From: Arabidopsis thaliana | Lineage: Eukaryota; Streptophyta; Magnoliopsida; Brassicales; Brassicaceae | Assembly (NCBI RefSeq): GCF_000001735.4 | Contig: NC_003075.7 | Coordinates: 8,619,001-8,683,000, forward strand | Direction: 5' to 3' | DNA: 64,000 nucleotides | In this document: positions 53,070 to 64,000 of the stretch, piece by piece | Layout of the letters: each line of letters opens with the position of its first letter | Numbering within the stretch: the first letter of the stretch is position 1 | Notes under the pieces: model-generated | The model's database searches: none | Told to the model about the DNA's origin: nothing | The model's input: only the letters and a program-made list of their open reading frames with translations | Program-made: the position numbers and the translations under genes

Positions 53070-56000
53070 ATGGCTCAAACAGGTGAAGATGTTGACAAGG
53101 CAAAGTCCTTCCAAGTTGAGTTTGCTTGTGGAAATGGTGTTGATGATGAGGAGAAGCTTCGGTCGCAGTGGGCAACAGTTGAGAGATTACCAACTTTTAA
53201 AAGGGTTACTACTGCTTTGTTACACACAGGAGATGACTCGTCAGATATTATTGATGTTACTAAACTTGAGGATGCTGAGAGACGGTTGTTGATTGAAAAG
53301 CTCGTCAAACAAATCGAAGCTGATAACCTCCGTTTACTCAGGAAAATAAGAAAGAGAATCGACGAGTAAGTCACTACATAATCTCTTTTTTTTTTTGTTT
53401 CTGGTGTTAGTGACCTTTTAATCTGTTTGCATGTTAGTGACCTTTTAATCTGTTTATAACATATATGATTGTAGAGTTGGTATAGAGTTACCAACGGTGG
53501 AAGTGAGGTTCAATGACCTCTCTGTTGAAGCGGAATGCCAAGTAGTTCATGGAAAGCCTATCCCAACTCTTTGGAATACTATCAAGGGCTCACTATCTGT
53601 AAGTACTCAAATGTATTTGCTGCTTCCATCTGATTACGAGCGCTTTTCTGCTTTCCATGTTCTTTATTCACGCTTTTCCGCTTTCCATGTTACAGAAGTT
53701 CGTTTGTTCAAAGAAAGAAACCAAGATAGGCATCTTGAAAGGAGTGAGTGGAATTGTAAGGCCTGGAAGGTAATTTTTTCAAGAGGCATATCTTTAGTCC
53801 CTTAAGTTGCATGGAAGAAGAAATGAAAGATCACTGGCTAGTTTGTGTAGCTTTTTCTAGAAAGTAATTTTCATTTCAGAGTTCAAAAGATGTACTGGTT
53901 TTCTTGCAGAATGACATTGTTGCTTGGTCCTCCTGGTTGTGGTAAAACCACTCTTCTACAAGCACTTTCTGGAAGACTTTCCCATTCTGTAAAGGTTTGA
54001 CTAAAATACATAGGACTGTTGAACTAACATCGAATAATATATTAAAGATCACAAGGGTTATCTTCACTCTACAGGTTGGAGGAAAAGTAAGTTATAATGG
54101 TTGCTTACTTTCAGAGTTTATTCCAGAAAAAACGTCAAGTTATATCAGTCAAAATGATCTACACATTCCAGAGCTGAGTGTGAGAGAGACTCTCGACTTC
54201 TCTGCGTGTTGCCAAGGCATAGGAAGCCGTATGGGTGAGGACCTGATTTGTCATATTCATTCAAAATGGAGGGTATTTTTGAACTTAGTTCACATTAACA
54301 AGCTATGGTGTATTCCACAGAAATTATGAAAGAGATCAGTAGAAGGGAGAAACTAAAAGAAATTGTTCCAGATCCTGATATAGATGCTTACATGAAGGTG
54401 GTTTGATGCAAGAATTATTTTCTTCTTAAAACACTATTAAAAAGTAAGCAATCTCAAATTTTCCTTTACCTTTGCTATTACAGGCAATATCTGTTGAAGG
54501 TTTGAAAAACAGTATGCAAACTGACTATATTCTAAAGGTATTATGCTTTCAGGGTTGCTTTTCTAATCTTCTCACTAATTATCTTCACGCTGCGTATAAA
54601 ATAATTTATGAATCTATCTTTCAGATCCTGGGACTCGATATCTGTGCAGATACACGAGCAGGAGATGCCACAAGACCTGGAATATCTGGTGGCCAAAAGA
54701 GGAGGTTGACAACAGGTACTTTCACTTTCTTACAGCTTCTCATAGTTTTCTGATCAGAGCTTTTAAATATCTATGTCGACTATTGTAGGTGAAATTGTTG
54801 TGGGCCCAGCTACTACTCTGTTAATGGATGAAATATCGAATGGTTTGGACAGCTCAACTACGTTCCAGATAGTGTCGTGCCTCCAACAGTTGGCACATAT
54901 AGCTGGAGCCACCATACTGATTTCACTTCTTCAGCCTGCACCAGAAACATTTGAGCTTTTTGACGATGTGATTCTTTTGGGGGAAGGAAAGATAATTTAC
55001 CATGCTCCAAGAGCTGATATCTGTAAATTCTTTGAAGGTTGTGGATTTAAATGTCCAGAGAGAAAAGGCGTTGCTGACTTCCTCCAGGAGGTATGGGAAT
55101 CTATTTGATCATTTTCCTATCTATTTGATGGAGAACCTTATCCTTCACATGCCTCTGTTCCAGGTTATGTCTAGAAAAGATCAAGAACAATATTGGTGCC
55201 ACAGAAGCAAGCCCTACAGTTATATATCTGTTGATTCATTCATTAAGAAGTTTAACGAATCAAATCTTGGGTTTTTGCTGAAAGAAGAACTGTCAAAGCC
55301 GTTTGATAAATCCCAGACTCGCAAGGATAGTCTATGTTTTAGAAAATACTCACTCAGTAAATGGGAGATGCTTAAAGCTTGCTCAAGGAGAGAAATTCTT
55401 TTGATGAAACGGAATTCTTTCATTTACTTGTTCAAATCTGGACTGGTACGTTCTGTTACACTGGCAAGGTTTCCTTATCATGTACCAATGTATGCTAACC
55501 TTTTTCTTTATGCAGTTAGTGTTCAATGCGTTAGTCACAATGACCGTTTTTCTACAAGCTGGAGCTACGAGGGATGCTCGTCATGGGAATTATCTTATGG
55601 GTTCTATGTTCACTGCTCTCTTTAGACTTCTTGCCGATGGGCTTCCAGAACTCACTTTGACTATCTCCAGATTGGGAGTGTTCTGCAAACAGAAAGATTT
55701 ATACTTCTATCCTGCTTGGGCATATGCAATTCCTTCGATTATCTTAAGGATACCTCTTTCGGTTCTTGATTCATTTATTTGGACAGTACTGACATATTAT
55801 GTCATTGGTTACAGTCCCGAAGTCGGAAGGTAAACAACTTTTACAGATAACTTCAACTATGAATTCAAATTTAATAGAGCTAATTACTTAATGGTAAGTG
55901 TTACTTTCCTTCAGGTTCTTCCGGCACTTCATTATCTTACTTACATTCCACCTTTCATGTATATCAATGTTTCGCGCTATAGCGTCAATCTGTCGCACAT

Positions 56001-59000
56001 TTGTTGCTTGCTCAATTACTGGAGCTATTTCGGTATTGCTTCTCGCATTGTTTGGAGGCTTTGTGATTCCAAAATGTAAGTTTGCTGTAACTATGTTTTT
56101 ATCAAGTTATGCTTCTACAAATTTGAAATATTATTTACATCTATATGCAATATTATTATCATACATCCACCATGCATGTTAGCAAGTTTTAGTGTTGATT
56201 AAAACCATGCACTTGTGAGGATATTTAGGCATGTAGTATATAGGATTTGTTTACAGACTATTTATGACAATGCTCATTTTCAGCATCCATGCCTACTTGG
56301 CTGGGTTGGGGATTCTGGCTTTCTCCCTTGTCATATGCTGAGATTGGTTTAACCGCAAATGAATTTTTCTCTCCACGGTGGAGAAAGGTAATAATTCTTC
56401 AGATGACTTTCACACAAGTCTCGGAACTCTAGTTTGCTCATCTGCTTTTAATTTTGCTATAGTTAACCTCTGGCAACATTACAGCCGGGGAACAAGTGTT
56501 AGATGTCCGTGGATTGAATTTTGGTAGGCACTCTTACTGGACAGCTTTTGGTGCTTTAGTTGGGTTTGTCTTGTTCTTCAATGCCCTCTACACGTTGGCC
56601 CTGACATATCGGAATAGTAAGTTCACTATTGAAATGACTTTATGAAGTGCTATCCACCTAAATTATTGACAAGATTATCTCTTTAAGTTAAGATCCACAA
56701 AGATCCCGTGCTATTGTCTCGCATGGGAAGAACTCTCAGTGCTCAGAAGAAGATTTTAAACCCTGTCCTGAAATCACATCGCGAGCTAAAACAGGTATCT
56801 CTCTTCATCATCCTTTTATTTTTGAGCAGGTGTGGTGAGTGGTGACCGTATCCCTTCTAAAAATATATCTTTTCACAGGAAAAGTTATCTTGCCTTTTAA
56901 GCCACTCACTGTCACATTTCAAAACGTCCAGTATTATATTGAGACTCCTCAGGTAAACATTGTTTAAGATCAGTATGAATATTTTGAGATAATAAATTCT
57001 CAAACAGAACGCAAGTTTATATGCGACTCACTTTCCTCTTAGGGGAAGACACGGCAACTTCTCTTTGATATTACAGGCGCGTTGAAGCCCGGTGTTCTCA
57101 CATCTCTGATGGGTGTCAGTGGAGCAGGGAAAACGACTCTTCTTGATGTCCTTTCTGGAAGGAAAACCCGCGGTATCATCAAAGGAGAGATCAGAGTAGG
57201 CGGGTATCCTAAGGTTCAAGAAACATTTGCACGAGTATCAGGTTACTGTGAACAGTTTGATATTCATTCCCCTAATATAACTGTGGAAGAGTCTTTGAAA
57301 TATTCTGCTTGGCTTCGACTCCCCTATAACATCGATGCAAAGACCAAGAACGTAAGTATTCACACTCAAAGAATTTACTACAAGAAGCTGGAAGCAACTT
57401 ATCTAACTATATTTAGGATCTGGCTTTAGGAACTCGTCAAAGAAGTCCTCGAGACAGTTGAGCTTGAGGATATCAAAGATTCCATGGTGGGACTTCCTGG
57501 AATAAGTGGTTTATCTACAGAACAACGCAAAAGGCTGACAATAGCCGTGGAACTTGTTTCTAACCCTTCCATCATATTTCTGGATGAACCTACAACAGGG
57601 CTGGATGCAAGAGCCGCAGCCATTGTTATGAGAGCTGTGAAAAATGTTGCTGAGACTGGGAGAACAGTTGTTTGCACGATCCACCAGCCTAGCATAGATA
57701 TCTTTGAGACATTTGATGAGGTAAAATGGCTGAAATCATTGATTTAACCACATTAATCTAAACTTTGATCCCCCTAGCAGCTTCTTATTCCCTTAATTGC
57801 AGCTGATCCTGATGAAAGATGGGGGACAGCTTGTCTACTATGGTCCTCTTGGAAAACATTCAAGTAAGGTTATCAAATACTTTGAGGTCAGTTTGTCTAC
57901 AATACTAGACTAGTTTCATCTCGGCTGGGTTCTTAGAAAAAAAACTAACACTTAGAGTTCTATTTATTAACAGAGCATCCCTGGAGTTCCAAAAGTCCAA
58001 AAGAATTGTAATCCAGCCACTTGGATGTTAGATATTACTTGTAAATCTGCAGAGCACAGACTTGGAATGGATTTTGCACAAGCATACAAGGATTCAACTC
58101 TGTACAAGTGAGTCTTTATGCAGCAATCCTCATAATGTTTGTATGTGTGCGTCAAACTATCGTTCTTAGTGCCTGGTTTGGTCTTTTTGTGCAGGGAGAA
58201 CAAAATGGTGGTTGAACAACTGAGTTCTGCGTCTCTGGGATCAGAAGCTCTGAGCTTTCCTTCACGTTATTCACAAACAGGTTGGGGGCAACTAAAGGCT
58301 TGCCTTTGGAAACAACATTGCTCGTATTGGAGAAACCCTTCACATAATCTCACTCGCATAGTCTTCATATTACTCAATTCTCTGTTATGTAGCCTTCTCT
58401 TCTGGCAAAAAGCTAAGGACATGTAAGTCTCCGCTCCCCATTTTGAAGTATGATTGTTTGCAATCAAATTGTGGAATCACTGGCTTTCTTTTTTTTTCTG
58501 GGGTAAAGCTCGAAACTTAAGTTCTTTAACTACGATTCAGTAAACGTAACTTCTCATAAATTAGAGAGTATGCTGTCTTTTTAATAGAATTAGTTTTTTC
58601 ATGATGGGTGAAATACATATCATAGTAAGACACCCGTACCAAAAAGTTCAGGTTCCAAAACTCATCTTGTTTTCTGAATCTCACGGATATGCAATAAACA
58701 AGGATTAGGTACTAGAAGGTTTCCCAAAATGTTTTGCTTACTAAATCTACACAACCTTAGTTTGATATTCTATGGTTGTAAGTCTTCATCAATACTACCA
58801 ACATTTCACACTGATCAAATGTTAATTAATATGAGTGTCACTTTACTTTGCAGAAATAATCAGCAAGATCTTTTTAGCATATTTGGCTCAATGTACACTA
58901 TAGTAATCTTCTCGGGAATAAACAACTGTGCGACAGTTATGAACTTCATTGCAACCGAGCGCAATGTTTTCTACCGTGAAAGGTTTGCGCGGATGTACTC

Positions 59001-59874
59001 CTCATGGGCGTATTCATTTTCTCAGGTTTAAATTTTTTCCATTTGTAACTTTGGTTTTGTCGACTTTTAAGAAAAACCTTATATAGCTCGTCTCTTAGGC
59101 TTCCACTCATATTGGATGGATACCATCCACTGGCCAAATTTCTCTATACATGATTCAGGGGCCTAATGTTTTTGCAGGTCCTAGTTGAGGTTCCATACTC
59201 ACTACTCCAGTCTCTACTATGTACGATCATTGTATATCCTATGATCGGCTACCATATGTCTGTTTACAAGATGTTTTGGAGCTTGTACAGCATCTTCTGC
59301 TCGTTGCTTATCTTCAACTACTGTGGGATGCTTATGGTTGCTTTGACGCCAAACATTCACATGGCATTGACTTTGCGCTCAACTTTTTTCTCCATGGTGA
59401 ATCTGTTTGCTGGCTTTGTCATGCCAAAACAGGTAACCCCTTATCTCTGGCTCTTCTTTTACATACAGCCAAAATCCAAAGTATATATCATGGAACCTGT
59501 GGTCTTAGAAACTTATTGCATCAATAACCAAGAGATATGTCAAGTCGAGCTAAGTCAGAATGTTGTTGCATTGCATGGAAATGAGAAAAATGTAATGTTT
59601 TCCGCAGAAAATCCCAAAATGGTGGATATGGATGTACTACCTGAGCCCTACATCGTGGGTGTTGGAAGGATTACTGAGTTCGCAGTATGGAGATGTCGAG
59701 AAAGAGATAACAGTATTTGGAGAGAAGAAGAGTGTTTCAGCTTTCTTGGAGGATTACTTCGGCTACAAACATGACTCCTTGGCTGTTGTAGCGTTTGTCC
59801 TCATTGCTTTTCCTATCATCGTTGCTTCTCTTTTTGCCTTCTTCATGAGCAAACTCAATTTTCAAAAGAAATAG
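53070..59874 (+). CDS. ABCG30: Full-size ABCG (PDR-type) transporter
   Basis: Plasma-membrane PDR transporter with two (NBD-TMD) halves, about 1,400 residues; ABCG30 is reported as an abscisic acid importer in seeds. I can place 24 exons with canonical borders (first 53070-53365, last 59608-59874) and no frame break. First half: Walker [10 protein letters not shown] (exon 4), signature [13 protein letters not shown] (exons 8-9), Walker B LLMDE, then a TMD (exons 10-13). Second half: Walker [10 protein letters not shown] (exon 17), signature [14 protein letters not shown] and Walker [13 protein letters not shown] (exon 18), then TMD helices and the C-terminal [12 protein letters not shown]...LNFQKK. 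The [13 protein letters not shown] signatures and order fix the family; the name rests on memory of locus AT4G15230. It is the first member of a tandem pair. Confidence 0.95.
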
Positions 59875-61294
59875 TTCTTTTTATTTTTGTCAGTTAGGCT
59901 TTTCTTTCTCTTATGATATCATCATAAACGTTTTACATTTTCTCTATCTGGTCTCAAAAATGGGCAATTGTGAAGCACACAAAGAACAAGTTTTGAGAAT
60001 TGATTCCAGCAGCAAAAGATGATCTTTTATTACATATAACAACATAACTAGAAAATTCTTGAGAGGTGGCTTGGTTTTGTTGTTTATTCAAAATGCGGTA
60101 TGGACCATACCGTATGGTCTAAAATGTTCGACGTAACGATTCCAACGGAATTGGCTCGAGAAAGCAACCCCTATTTGTTTATTGATTACTTGGCCTGTGT
60201 TATTCAGTTGCACCATGCCTATAAGGACGGACTTGTCTAACTTTTTTTTTTTTTTTTAATTTTATTTTGTAAAGTTGAATCTTTTTATTTTTCTAATGTG
60301 GTTTCCAATAATGAAAATGCATCAAGACGGATGAAATTTAGTATGATGACTTGATGATGAGATTACCAAATTTTAGGTAATTTGTCATCGGAAAAACGTG
60401 TTTTCTTTTCTCAAAAGAATTTTAAATTTGTGTGTTGCTCTCCCAAAAAAATAAAACATTCCTTACACTGTTACACATACCAAATAGGCAAATAAAACCG
60501 AACTCTGCTGTGTAAGATTTGGTTTTAACCAAAAAAACAACAAAGAAAAAACTATTTCTTGGTGGAATTTGAAGATTCCATTGGTTAAATGATCTACTAA
60601 CTATCCTCATCCATATTTTACTAATAAAGTAATAATCATGTTAATTTATGAAAGAACTAAAAATTGTCACTGTTTGGAGGATTAAACTCCTCTGACATGT
60701 TTTTAAAAAACTATATACACACAGTTATTTGAAAGTTAAGTTTTGTTGCGTCACCACTTCTCATATTGTAAACGCGTTTGCAAGCTAAGGTTTTTTGATT
60801 AAACAAAACCTTATCTCATTAAATTCTGACAACGAATCAAATATTCAATCTTCGTGCTGATGTTGAAGATAATATCACGTCTCTCTCACTGCAGATTCGA
60901 TCTCAGGGAAATATAATACTTTTACAGAGTTACGTGGTCAAAGTGTTCGACGAAATGCCTCACAGAAAGCCAATAAGTTGCGTTCAAGTATGAATACTCT
61001 TGCAGATAGTGGGATCATTGTCAATAAGCTGATTTTCGAAAAGATTTCGTCTTGATAACATTTTGTCAACGCTTACCAGATTTGTATTAGTTTATTCGAT
61101 CTTTTTCTCCCGGATTCTATGGATATGATCACGTGAAGCATGGGAGATGATAATGTATGCGTAATGTTTGTTAAAGTTATTATAATTACAAACATTCTTC
61201 CTTCAATAGTTCTTCATTCATTTGACGTTTGCTTCTTCTTGTTCTTGTTAAGTTTGTTTTTTGTTGTTGAGTTCCGTTGGCATTTTAACTGAAA
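59875..61294. other. Intergenic DNA between tandem ABCG genes
   Basis: 3' UTR of ABCG30, AT-rich DNA with a T-run at 60242-60257, then from about 60679 sequence homologous to the ABCG30 promoter and leader. No gene seen. Confidence 0.65.
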
Positions 61295-64000
61295 ATGATC
61301 CAAACAGGTGAAGAAGATGAAGAAAAGGCAACGTCCCTTGAAGTTGAGTTTGCTTCTGGAAATGGTGTTGATGATGAGGAAGAGCTTCGGTTGCAGTGGG
61401 CAACAGTTGAGAGATTACCAACTTTTAAAAGGGTTACTACTGCTTTGTTGGCAAGAGATGAAGTGTCAGGGAAAGGGCGAGTCATTGATGTTACTAGACT
61501 TGAGGGTGCTGAGAGACGCTTGTTGATTGAAATGCTCGTTAAACAAATCGAGGATGATAATCTCCGTTTACTCAGAAAAATAAGGAAGAGAATTGACAAG
61601 TAAGTCACTGCACGACTCTACTGTGTTTTTTTATGTCAAGTAGAGCAACATTTGTTTTGTAAATTGTATGTGCATGTTAGCAACTATTGAACCTTCATGT
61701 AATTGTAGAGTTGGTATAGAGTTGCCAACGGTGGAAGTGAGGTTCAATAACCTTTCTGTTGAGGCGGAATGCCAAGTAATTCATGGAAAGCCTATCCCAA
61801 CTCTTTGGAATACTATCAAGGGCTTACTATCTGTAAGTACTCAAATTTATTTGCTGCATCGATCTGAATATGGAGCGCTTTTCTGCTCTCAATGTTCTTT
61901 ATTCATGTTTTTCTGCTTTCCATGTTACAGGAGTTCATTTGTTCTAAGAAAGAAACCAAGATAGGCATCTTGAAAGGAGTGAGTGGAATCGTAAGGCCTG
62001 GAAGGTAAAGTATTCAAGAGGTTATTCTCTAGTCCCTTTAGTTGCACGGAAGAAGAAATGAAGGGTGACTGGTTATTTTGTGCATGTAGTGTTTTTTTAT
62101 AGGTTTTCATTACAGAGTTCAAAAGAGGTGTTGGTTTTCTTGCAGAATGACGTTGTTGCTCGGTCCTCCTGGTTGCGGTAAAACTACTCTGTTACAAGCA
62201 CTTTCTGGAAAATTTTCCGATTCTGTAAAGGTTTGACTAACAGAGTAAAAACATAAGCCTGTTGAACTAATATAAAATAATATATTGGAGATCATTAAGG
62301 TTGTCTTCACTTTACAGGTTGGAGGAGAAGTATGTTACAATGGTTGCTCACTCTCAGAGTTTATTCCGGAGAAAACGTCGAGTTATATAAGTCAAAACGA
62401 TCTGCATATTCCTGAGCTGAGTGTAAGAGAGACACTTGACTTCTCTGCGTGTTGTCAGGGCATCGGAAGCCGTATGGGTGAGGATCAGATTTCTGAAAGT
62501 TTGAACTGAAGGATACTTTTGTGTGTTTGAACTCAGTTCACATTAACAAGCAATGGTTTATTAAACAGAAATTATGAAAGAGATCAGTAGAATGGAAAAA
62601 CTCCAAGAAATCATTCCAGATCCTGCTGTAGATGCTTACATGAAGGTAAGTAATGAAATATTAAATTTGTTCTTTAAACACTGTTAAAACGTAGGCAATC
62701 TCAGTTTTCCCTCTACCTTTGCTATCACAGGCAACATCTGTTGAAGGTTTGAAAAACAATTTGCAAACTGACTATATCCTAAAGGTTTGGACATAATTTG
62801 CTTTCAGGGTTCTGTTTTCCTCTTTATGCTGCATTTGACATAATTTTATGAATCCATTTCCAGATCCTGGGACTCGATATCTGTGCAGATACAAGAGTTG
62901 GAGATGCCACGAGACCTGGAATATCTGGTGGCGAGAAGAGGAGGTTGACAACAGGTACTTTCACTTTCTTACAGCTCCTCATAGTTTTCTGATCAGAGTT
63001 TTTAAATATCTATGTTGACTACTGTAGGGGAACTCGTTGTGGGTCCAGCTACCACCCTCTTTATGGATGAAATATCCAATGGTTTAGACAGCTCAACTAC
63101 GTTCCAAATAGTGTCATGTCTCCAACAGTTGGCACATATAGCTGAAGCCACCATACTGATTTCACTTCTTCAGCCTGCACCAGAAACGTTTGAGCTTTTT
63201 GACGATGTGATTCTTATGGGGGAAGGAAAGATAATTTACCATGCTCCACGCGCTGATATCTGCAGATTCTTTGAAGAGTTTGGATTTAAGTGTCCAGAGA
63301 GAAAAGGCGTTGCTGACTTTCTCCAAGAGGTATGGCTGTAAATTTGATCATTTTCCCTATCTATTTGTAATCATCACATGCTTCTGCTACAGATTATGTC
63401 GAAAAAGGACCAAGAACAATATTGGTGCCACAGAGACAAGCCCTACAGTTATATATCTGTTGATTCCTTCATTAATAAGTTTAAAGAATCAAATCTTGGG
63501 TTGCTGCTAAAGGAAGAACTGTCAAAGCCGTTTAATAAGTCCCAGACTCGCAAGGATGGTTTATGTTATAAAAAATATTCACTGGGTAAGTGGGAGATGC
63601 TTAAAGCTTGCTCAAGGAGAGAATTTCTTTTAATGAAACGGAATTCTTTCATTTACTTGTTCAAATCTGCACTGGTACGTTCCTCTAATCTACTTAGGAT
63701 TCCTTATCATTTACCACTGCATGCTAACCCTTTTTCTTTATGCAGTTAGTTTTTAATGCGTTAGTCACAATGACCGTTTTTCTACAAGTTGGTGCGACGA
63801 CGGATTCTCTTCATGGGAATTATCTGATGGGTTCTCTATTCACTGCTCTCTTTAGACTTCTTGCCGATGGGCTTCCAGAACTCACTCTTACTATCTCCAG
63901 ACTTGGTGTGTTCTGCAAACAGAAAGATTTGTACTTCTATCCTGCTTGGGCATATGCGATTCCTTCAATTATCTTAAAGATACCTCTATCGGTTCTCGAT
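60679..64000 (+). repeat. Tandem duplication unit 2 (ABCG42 copy, runs off window)
   Basis: Matches 52303 onward in promoter, exons and introns. One intron pair (54716-54788 and about 62956-63028) differs at only a few of about 73 bases. Confidence 0.75.
61295..64000 (+). CDS. ABCG42: Full-size ABCG (PDR-type) transporter, 5' part
   Basis: Tandem paralogue of the preceding transporter with the same exon pattern, cut by the right window edge inside the first TMD (last seen residues [14 protein letters not shown]). It starts at ATG 61295 ([19 protein letters not shown]). Compared with ABCG30 it has a few extra residues in the N-terminal region ([16 protein letters not shown]). First NBD is intact: Walker [10 protein letters not shown] (exon 4), signature [13 protein letters not shown] and Walker B LFMDE. 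Domain order and intron positions match ABCG30, and no frame break is seen in the visible part. Name by order (AT4G15233 from memory); it could be another member of the ABCG30/42/43 group. Confidence 0.88.

Larger units (their letters stand above)
52303..60678 (+). repeat. Tandem duplication unit 1 (ABCG30 copy)
   Basis: Sequence from about 52303 (GATTAAACTCATCTGA) resembles 60679 onward (GATTAAACTCCTCTGA). The shared leader TGCCTCACAGAAAGCCAATAAG occurs near 52686 and 60957. The offset is about 8.2-8.3 kb, the spacing of the two transporter genes. Limits are approximate. Confidence 0.75.

Overview
The window reads as Brassicaceae nuclear DNA, very probably Arabidopsis thaliana chromosome 4 in the AT4G15090-AT4G15233 interval. 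It has short GT-AG introns, AT-rich intergenic DNA, and a run of genes I recognise from protein sequence and order: LigB-like dioxygenase, SCPL30, CYP97B3, a VQ protein (VQ27), CCT2, a small unknown gene, two proline-rich loci, PAC2, SDG2/ATXR3, AtFH3, BAM5, ABCG30 and ABCG42. Species, locus names and comparisons with the reference rest on memory, not on a search.

Layout. 1-472 is the C-terminal end of a LigB/DODA-like dioxygenase. 609-4064 is a minus-strand DC1-domain (Cys/His-rich C1) pseudogene split by a young, complete 2,832-bp LTR retrotransposon (1192-4023). The element has 353-bp LTRs differing at one base, an ATTAA target duplication, a tRNA-iMet-type primer site and one intact 679-codon ORF without pol. 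Next come a relic of a serine carboxypeptidase last exon, a SINE-like insertion and the complete SCPL30 gene. CYP97B3 lies on the minus strand. A 1.2-kb long-inverted-repeat element with tRNA-like boxes in its arms separates it from the VQ gene. CCT2, a small unknown minus-strand gene, a broken proline-rich gene and an intact hybrid proline-rich protein gene follow, spaced by gene-poor AT-rich DNA.

The right half is denser: a proteasome alpha-3 gene copy with a nonsense codon, the very long histone H3K4 methyltransferase gene SDG2, the formin gene FH3 (minus), the beta-amylase gene BAM5 (minus), and a tandem pair of PDR-type full-size ABCG transporters. The second transporter runs off the window.

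The genes do not form a pathway, as is normal for a plant chromosome; the exceptions are local duplications (SCPL relic/SCPL30, two proline-rich loci, two ABCG genes). A notable property of this particular sequence is a set of single-base frame breaks in otherwise conserved exons of CCT2, SDG2 (three) and FH3 (two), each checked here by codon-phase arithmetic. They look more like sequence or assembly errors than real loss of genes, but natural alleles are not excluded. The most novel-looking item is the non-autonomous LTR element with its unusual intact ORF.
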